Position numbers and translations under genes: made by a program. Below are positions 3,893 through 7,561 of a stretch of 7,561 bases of DNA, one piece after another (positions within the stretch are counted from its first letter, which is position 1; each line of letters starts with the position of its first letter). The notes under the pieces are model-generated. The model made no database searches. It had not been told where the DNA came from and saw only the letters and a program-made list of their open reading frames with translations. The stretch is from SBAX01 sp964421865 (GTDB taxonomy: Bacteria; Planctomycetota; Phycisphaerae; UBA1845): contig CAYQZH010000224.1 in NCBI GenBank assembly GCA_964421865.1, positions 1 to 7,561 on the forward strand, read 5' to 3'.

Positions 3893-6598
3893 TCATCGCC
3901 CGCCTCCGTTGGTCTGTTCGGCGAAGCGATGCATCACGGCTTCGAGCGCGGCGAGGCGGGCTTCGAGTTCATTGATGCGTTGATCCTTGACGGACTCTTG
4001 CTCACGCAACTGGTCGATTTCGCAGTCCTTCTCCTCGATGGTCTGGTGCACGATCTGGTGCAGTTCCTGAATGGCTGCTACGGCGTAGATGCTCGCGGGA
4101 TACGCATCCAGCTGAAGAATCCCGTCCTCACCGCTGTCCTTCACCTGATTGGGGAAGACTTCCCGGAACTCCTGGGCAACGTAGTTGTAATAGTAGATGT
4201 CCTTGATCGAATCGTGCTTGGCCTTGTACTCCTCCGTATACTTGAATCTGATCGGACGAAGTCGCTCAATCATCTGCAACGCGCCATCAATCGACATCAC
4301 GTCGGTCTTGATCCGGGCATCGGAATTGGCCGCCCAACCGCTCGCCGTCGTCTTGGACGCCTCTCCCTCCACCTCGAGTCTATTCGCTGTCGGAGTCCTA
4401 CCGATTCCCACTTTAGCGGCATTGATGATCATTTTATTAGCGGCATTGATGATCATTACGTCGTCCTCGGTTCCCGATTCACCGATGGAAACCAAGTCGC
4501 CGTCACCGAACCTTAGCCTCTTCTCCGCCAGGGAAGTGTAGACGGTGCCGCCAATTCGCACGTAGCCCCCTTGGTCACCGGCGTTCTTGGCCTGAATGAG
4601 CTCATCCGGCGTGGTCGTCCCGATGCCCACGTTGCCGCCAAGCGGATTGATGGCCAGGTTGACGGGTGTGTCGGTGGAGGGCAGGACGGTTTGAACCCGT
4701 GGAGTGCTGCCGTCGTTGGTGGCCAGGCGCATGCCGCCGGTGGCGCGGATTAGGAACTGGTCTTTACCGGTCGAGAAGAAATCGCCGCCGGTCCCGCCAT
4801 CGTGGTCGGCCCAGACGAACGCACCGTCGTGGTTTGCGATGGCATGTTGACCCGCCGCGAAGCTGTAGGGTCCGATCGCCTTGTTGAGCTCCCCGCCGGG
4901 GATCGTGGACTGCCCGCCCATGGCCTCGTTCCGGTTGCCGCCGCCCACGGTCGATCGCGTTCCGCTCGCCGTATTCTGATTGCCGCCGCAGACCGTCGCA
5001 TTGTGGCCCCCGAACGCCGACGAACCGTCGCCCGCCTGGTTCAAAAATCCGCCACAAACCGTCCCGAAGTTGTCGGTGACTCTGTTTGGGTTAAGGTCCG
5101 AACCGCCGCCGAGAATGACGGCACCGTAGGCCCCTGCGTCGATGCTGTTGAATGGCGAGCCGCTGATCCTGTTGGGGGTGAAGCCAAGCCCCCCGATGTC
5201 TGCAAGGCCCGTCCATCGGTCCACCGTTTCGCCGTCGACTTGCAATTCCAATTGTCCGGGCGAGGTGACGAGCTCGACGACGGGGTTGCCGCCGGCGGTG
5301 TTGGAGGCGACTGCGGCGTCGAGGAGGAGTCGTTTCGCTTTTAATCCGCCGCTACCGAAGACGGTCATGGCGCTCGTGGTGGGATCGATCTCCATGGCGA
5401 GGGTGTCACCGGTCTTGAACCGGACGGCGGCCGGACTGATTCCATTGAACGCGGCCACACTTCCATTGGCGGCATCGATGACGAGTTTCTTGGACGTCAC
5501 GGCGGCGGTGTTGAGCGCCACGGCCTCCTTGGAGATGGTCACTTTGCCCAAGGCATCGTCGAGGAAAAGTTGGGTCTTGTTTCCACTGGCGCTGGTGGAA
5601 ATCAGGGTCAGGGTTGCGGCCGCGGGGTCGCATGGTGCGGGAATAGCGGCCATGCTTGTCGCGCCCGGGCTGAGCGTGAAGCTAAGTTTCGGCGGTGGGC
5701 AGATGTCGGCGGTGTTGACCGCGGCAAGCTCCTTGGAAAAGCTGACCTGGCTGGCGGCGTCGTCGAGAAGCAATTGCGTGCGATGGCCGTCAAGGCTCGT
5801 CGAACGGAGCGCGAGCGGGGCGCTCCCGGAACTACGAACGGCCGCGATGCTTCCGTCGGCCGGCTTGAACCGCAATGTTCTTGTGGTTAGCGCCGCGGTG
5901 GTTTCCTCAGCCGCGAGGGCTACCTTCGAAACACTCAGTTCTCCGACGGCGTCATCAAGAAGCATCTGGGTGTAGTCGCCACTAGTAGCGTTTCGGGATT
6001 CGAATGCCATCGGCGCGGCGCCGGCGTCGCGTTTGGCGGCCATCGTCCAGTTATTCGCGTCGAACGACAATTGGTTGGTCATCCCCACGCCGAGGTCCTT
6101 GGCGAGATTCAACTGCCCGCCGGCGGCTGCGCTGCTTTTCATGCTCACCGCGCCATCGTCCCCCGCTTTGACAACGCCACGGATCGAGCGGGCGGTATAG
6201 GCCATGGGTGCGTGCGTTACGCGCTGCCGCCCGATGAGCGGCACTGGGGAGCAGCCCGTCGGACAACACACGCTGAGTTCAAGGTACGTAACCTCCGCGT
6301 CCTCGCGGAGACCCATCGCCGTTGCTTCCAGCTCGGCGGTGAAAACCCCTCCGGAAACGGGCACGTTCAGCTTCGTCATCGAACCGAGCAGCGTTACCCC
6401 CGCGAGGCTGTCATAGAGGCGGAACTCGAAGTCGCAATTCCCGTTCGCCGGAGCCCCGGACTTCTCCAGGCTCCCCTGATAGGTAAACGGGAACGACGTG
6501 GTGTCCGCGACCTCGTCCTGTGCCGGAGCTGAGGCTGCAGCGGCGGCGAGCCCCACGGCAGACACGACCAACAAGTTGATCCAATACTTACGATGCAT
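3893..6598 (-). CDS. Secreted YadA-head-like fibre protein with C-terminal S74 self-cleaving chaperone
   Basis: A 901-residue exported protein starting at 6598, 7 nt after AGGAG. The signal peptide is residues 1-27 (APAQ/DEV). Domains follow: FTYQG domain 37-140 (FTYQGSLEK, CDFEFRLYD, VPVSGGVFTAELE, PMAYTAR); three to four ~64-residue repeats 195-430; YadA-like head 480-590 (TVCGGFLNQAG, TVGGGNRNEAM, SFAAGQHAIANHDGAFVWAD); NPLGGNVGIGT 651-661; S74 peptidase-like intramolecular chaperone about 757-850; coiled coil about 845-890 (IEEKDCEIDQLREQ). The S74 start reads SDARIK, with S759 and K764 at the Ser+5 Lys spacing of the self-cleaving family, so auto-release of the last ~142 residues after trimer assembly is expected. 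Family knowledge points to a trimeric extracellular fibre. It is the first gene of the leftward cluster. An in-frame ATG lies 89 codons upstream at 6865. Confidence 0.88.
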   Translation of the reverse strand: MHRKYWINLLVVSAVGLAAAAASAPAQDEVADTTSFPFTYQGSLEKSGAPANGNCDFEFRLYDSLAGVTLLGSMTKLNVPVSGGVFTAELEATAMGLREDAEVTYLELSVCCPTGCSPVPLIGRQRVTHAPMAYTARSIRGVVKAGDDGAVSMKSSAAAGGQLNLAKDLGVGMTNQLSFDANNWTMAAKRDAGAAPMAFESRNATSGDYTQMLLDDAVGELSVSKVALAAEETTAALTTRTLRFKPADGSIAAVRSSGSAPLALRSTSLDGHRTQLLLDDAASQVSFSKELAAVNTADICPPPKLSFTLSPGATSMAAIPAPCDPAAATLTLISTSASGNKTQLFLDDALGKVTISKEAVALNTAAVTSKKLVIDAANGSVAAFNGISPAAVRFKTGDTLAMEIDPTTSAMTVFGSGGLKAKRLLLDAAVASNTAGGNPVVELVTSPGQLELQVDGETVDRWTGLADIGGLGFTPNRISGSPFNSIDAGAYGAVILGGGSDLNPNRVTDNFGTVCGGFLNQAGDGSSAFGGHNATVCGGNQNTASGTRSTVGGGNRNEAMGGQSTIPGGELNKAIGPYSFAAGQHAIANHDGAFVWADHDGGTGGDFFSTGKDQFLIRATGGMRLATNDGSTPRVQTVLPSTDTPVNLAINPLGGNVGIGTTTPDELIQAKNAGDQGGYVRIGGTVYTSLAEKRLRFGDGDLVSIGESGTEDDVMIINAANKMIINAAKVGIGRTPTANRLEVEGEASKTTASGWAANSDARIKTDVMSIDGALQMIERLRPIRFKYTEEYKAKHDSIKDIYYYNYVAQEFREVFPNQVKDSGEDGILQLDAYPASIYAVAAIQELHQIVHQTIEEKDCEIDQLREQESVKDQRINELEARLAALEAVMHRFAEQTNGGGR
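3894..3907 (-). promoter_or_regulatory. Distal RBS and ATG in frame with the 761-residue gene, overlapping the upstream stop (ATGA)
   Basis: GGAGG (3907-3903), a 6-nt spacer and ATG (3896-3894) overlap the TGA stop (3895-3893) of the 901-residue gene. The frame from this ATG is stop-free for 210 codons up to the signal-peptide start at 3266, crossing all the hairpin repeats. The peptide would put the signal sequence at residue 211, so I do not use it as the start of the mature gene, but it is a strong initiation site by sequence. Confidence 0.5.
4049..4330 (-). other. S74 intramolecular chaperone domain (residues about 757-850)
   Basis: Residues NSDARIKTDV, ALQMIERLRPIRFKY and YVAQEFREVFPNQV follow the S74 pattern found at the C-terminus of phage endosialidases, tail spikes and MyRF. 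The SDxRxK core (S759, D760, R762, K764) is intact, so the predicted self-cleavage near S759/D760 should be functional. The domain is followed directly by a coiled coil, as is usual in the family. Confidence 0.85.
4413..4457. repeat. 24-bp in-frame tandem duplication within the fibre gene
   Basis: The 21-bp word TTAGCGGCATTGATGATCATT occurs at 4413 and again at 4437, offset by 24 bp. It gives the duplicated octapeptide MIINAANK / MIINAAKV just before the second VGIG motif (residues 715-733). It looks like replication slippage that kept the frame. Confidence 0.9.
4799..5161 (-). repeat. YadA-like head repeats of the 901-residue protein (about 5-6 units)
   Basis: Residues 480-600 contain VILGGGSDLNPNRV, TVCGGFLNQAGDG, TVCGGNQNTASG, TVGGGNRNEAMG and TIPGGELNKAIG, and end in SFAAGQHAIANHDGAFVWAD. 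The closing block is nearly the same as in the paralogue at residues 398-417, which shows common ancestry of the two heads. Confidence 0.75.
5432..6016 (-). repeat. Three degenerate ~64-residue repeats with TQxxLDDA signature
   Basis: Residues 195-259, 260-325 and 326-389 align as repeats: DYTQMLLDDAVGELSVSK, HRTQLLLDDAASQVSFSKE and NKTQLFLDDALGKVTISKE, each followed by a hydrophobic strand and SIAA/SMAA/SVAA. Upstream (SSAAAGGQLNLAKDLGV) and downstream (LKAKRLLLDAA) segments may be further decayed units. The beta-strand periodicity suggests a shaft or solenoid. I do not recognise the family. Confidence 0.6.
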
Positions 6599-6627
6599 AA
6601 TGTTTCTCCTGAAAGAGGTAGATTGGT
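6596..6627 (-). promoter_or_regulatory. RBS and conserved leader motif that decides the start at 6598
   Basis: AGGAG (6610-6606), then 7 nt, then ATG (6598-6596). The 25-nt block 6603-6627 matches the leader of the paralogue (3271-3295) at 22 positions. The same CTACCT...AGGAG pairing that could mask the Shine-Dalgarno is present here. Confidence 0.7.
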
Positions 6628-7105
6628 GAAGCTGGCGACCGACGGGGCCTGCGACGTTCGCACAGCCTCGGTCAGCCAGCGGCTGAACAGGGTGGAGACG
6701 GTCGGGCAGCGTGCCCGCCGCGCGGGCCGGTACGGGCAGTGCTTTCGGGGAAGGGTCGAGCGGCGTGGACGAGTACGAGGGCAGTAGGAGCTTCGCCGCC
6801 GAGCCCGAACCTAACGATTTAATGTGAAATTCGACAAATTGCTTCCACGGGCGATACCTGGCCATGCCACTACTCCCGTGGGCGCGGAGTTGAACCTCGT
6901 TCCCCGTCCGTACGACGAAACGTGGCGTAATGCGTCCGGGGATGAGCGGTAAACAGACACTTCCGGCCCTTAAGGAGCAAGGTTAGCAGGTCTTTACAAG
7001 CGGCTTCAATATCCCTAAAGTGGGAGGTCAGATACAGCCGCAGTGAGCGCCAGCTCCACGTAAGGCGGCTCGGGCCGGAATCGAAATACCCGCGAGGGGC
7101 AGGAA
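6599..7105. other. Intergenic region between divergent genes
   Basis: No gene is seen in these 507 bases. On the minus side 6599-6865 is the leader of the 901-residue protein gene. It contains a palindrome at 6703-6717 (CGGGCA, loop gcg, TGCCCG) overlapping a second stem at 6713-6727 (GCCCGC/GCGGGC). An in-frame ATG at 6865 is preceded by GGGAG with 7-nt spacing. A noticeably AT-rich stretch lies at 6815-6845, but I cannot assign a convincing leftward promoter there. The right part (6990-7105) contains a good rightward promoter. Confidence 0.6.
6993..7021 (+). promoter_or_regulatory. Putative sigma-70 type promoter for the LuxR-type gene
   Basis: TTTACA (6993-6998, 5 of 6 to TTGACA), a 17-nt spacer, and TAAAGT (7016-7021, 4 of 6 to TATAAT). 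Transcription would begin near 7028, leaving a leader of about 78 nt before the ATG at 7106. Prediction from consensus only. Confidence 0.4.
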
Positions 7106-7561
7106 ATGAGCCAGACCGGTCGCGTTACGGTCAACGACCTCCGTGCCATCGTGCGCCTGGCGGGTGAACTTCACGAACTCCCGCGGGACCGATTCAGTCT
7201 CGCTACGCACTTTGTCGGGCAGCTCCGCGAGATCTTTTGTGCCGATCTCGCCATGATCGTCGAGCACACCGACTTCCGTCCGGGTTGGCGGAAACCACCC
7301 AGCGCCTGGATGGCCGTGAGTCACTTGATGGACCGCGCCGGGCGCGAGGCCTTCACCGACTTTTTCAAAGACGATCAGGCCTACAACCCGGTGTTCGACC
7401 ACCTCTGCGACTTCAACGACGTCCCGACGTCGCACTTGCGAAGTGAGATGGTGACGCGTCGTGATTGGAATGAGTCGCGCTACTTTAACGAGTATGCCCG
7501 CCCGGCGCGGGTTGGGGATTCCTTGGCCGCCGTCCATCCGCTGAAACCATCGTCGCGGGTC
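7106..7561 (+). CDS. Probable LuxR-family transcriptional regulator, N-terminal part (runs off the window)
   Basis: 152 residues are visible from an ATG at 7106, preceded by GAGG with 8-nt spacing; an in-frame stop at 7061-7063 limits alternatives. The residues include LRAIVRLAGELHEL (12-25), a Trp/Pro-rich middle (WRKPPSAWMAVSHLMD) and, at about 112-138, RSEMVTRRDWNESRYFNEY followed by ARPARVGDSLAA. This RxxVxxRxW..SxYFNEYxRPA signature is typical of the sensory N-terminal region of LuxR-type proteins common in planctomycetes. The helix-turn-helix expected at the C-terminus lies outside the window, so the DNA-binding assignment is inferred. It is transcribed away from the surface-protein genes and could control them, itself, or neither. 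Confidence 0.6.
   Translation, partial: MSQTGRVTVNDLRAIVRLAGELHELPRDRFSLATHFVGQLREIFCADLAMIVEHTDFRPGWRKPPSAWMAVSHLMDRAGREAFTDFFKDDQAYNPVFDHLCDFNDVPTSHLRSEMVTRRDWNESRYFNEYARPARVGDSLAAVHPLKPSSRV

Noticed and set aside
3754..3896. Using ATG 3896 as the annotated start (971-residue protein)
   Set aside because: The RBS is good, but the resulting protein would bury the signal peptide at residue 211 behind repeat-encoded sequence. I annotate the start at 3266 and list the distal start separately.
6815..6845. Leftward promoter in the AT-rich stretch
   Set aside because: TTGTCG can serve as a -35, but at 17-18 nt spacing the -10 candidates match at only 2-3 of 6 positions, too weak to call.
7028..7537. 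Minus-strand 169-codon frame opposite the LuxR-type gene
   Set aside because: The plus-strand frame has an RBS, a promoter and a recognisable family signature; the reverse frame has none.

Overview
The window looks like a GC-rich chromosomal fragment from a member of the Planctomycetota. I infer this from three things. The partial protein at the left edge carries the GGTYxLxGTIGQPDAG...GGFW motif seen in secreted planctomycete proteins. Two large secreted proteins are built from FTYQG and YadA-head-like modules. A partial LuxR-type regulator has the RxxW..SxYFNEYxRPA signature common in that phylum. No similarity search was possible, so the assignment rests on recognised motifs.

Layout, right to left along the minus strand. 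An intergenic region (6599-7105) separates a rightward partial regulator gene (7106-7561) from three leftward genes. These are: (i) 6598-3893, a 901-residue secreted surface protein with an FTYQG domain, novel-looking ~64-residue repeats, a short YadA-like head and an S74 self-cleaving chaperone plus coiled coil; (ii) 3266-981, a 761-residue paralogue with a longer head and a different C-terminal module (FKIDHPLDP...); (iii) 715-1, a secreted protein cut by the window edge. The gaps between them (626 and 265 bases) are packed with hairpin-forming repeats: a 210-bp tandem duplication carrying four hairpins per copy, a 13-bp inverted repeat, and a ~210-bp composite palindromic element. A 63-bp twin-hairpin insertion lies inside the signal-peptide coding region of gene (iii).

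The most unusual signal concerns starts. Each minus-strand gene has a signal-peptide start, and also a distal ATG with its own well-spaced Shine-Dalgarno that is in frame with that start and separated from it by a stop-free, hairpin-rich leader (89, 210 and 87 codons). For the two downstream genes the distal ATG overlaps or lies 4 nt past the stop of the gene before it, the classical geometry of translational coupling. The likely history is an operon of coupled surface-protein genes whose 5' ends were invaded or expanded by palindromic repeats in a frame-preserving way. Whether the leaders are translated cannot be decided from sequence.

Functionally, the genes probably make exported, trimeric fibre-like or cell-surface proteins, with a LuxR-type regulator transcribed divergently. 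Their ligands and biological role are unknown.
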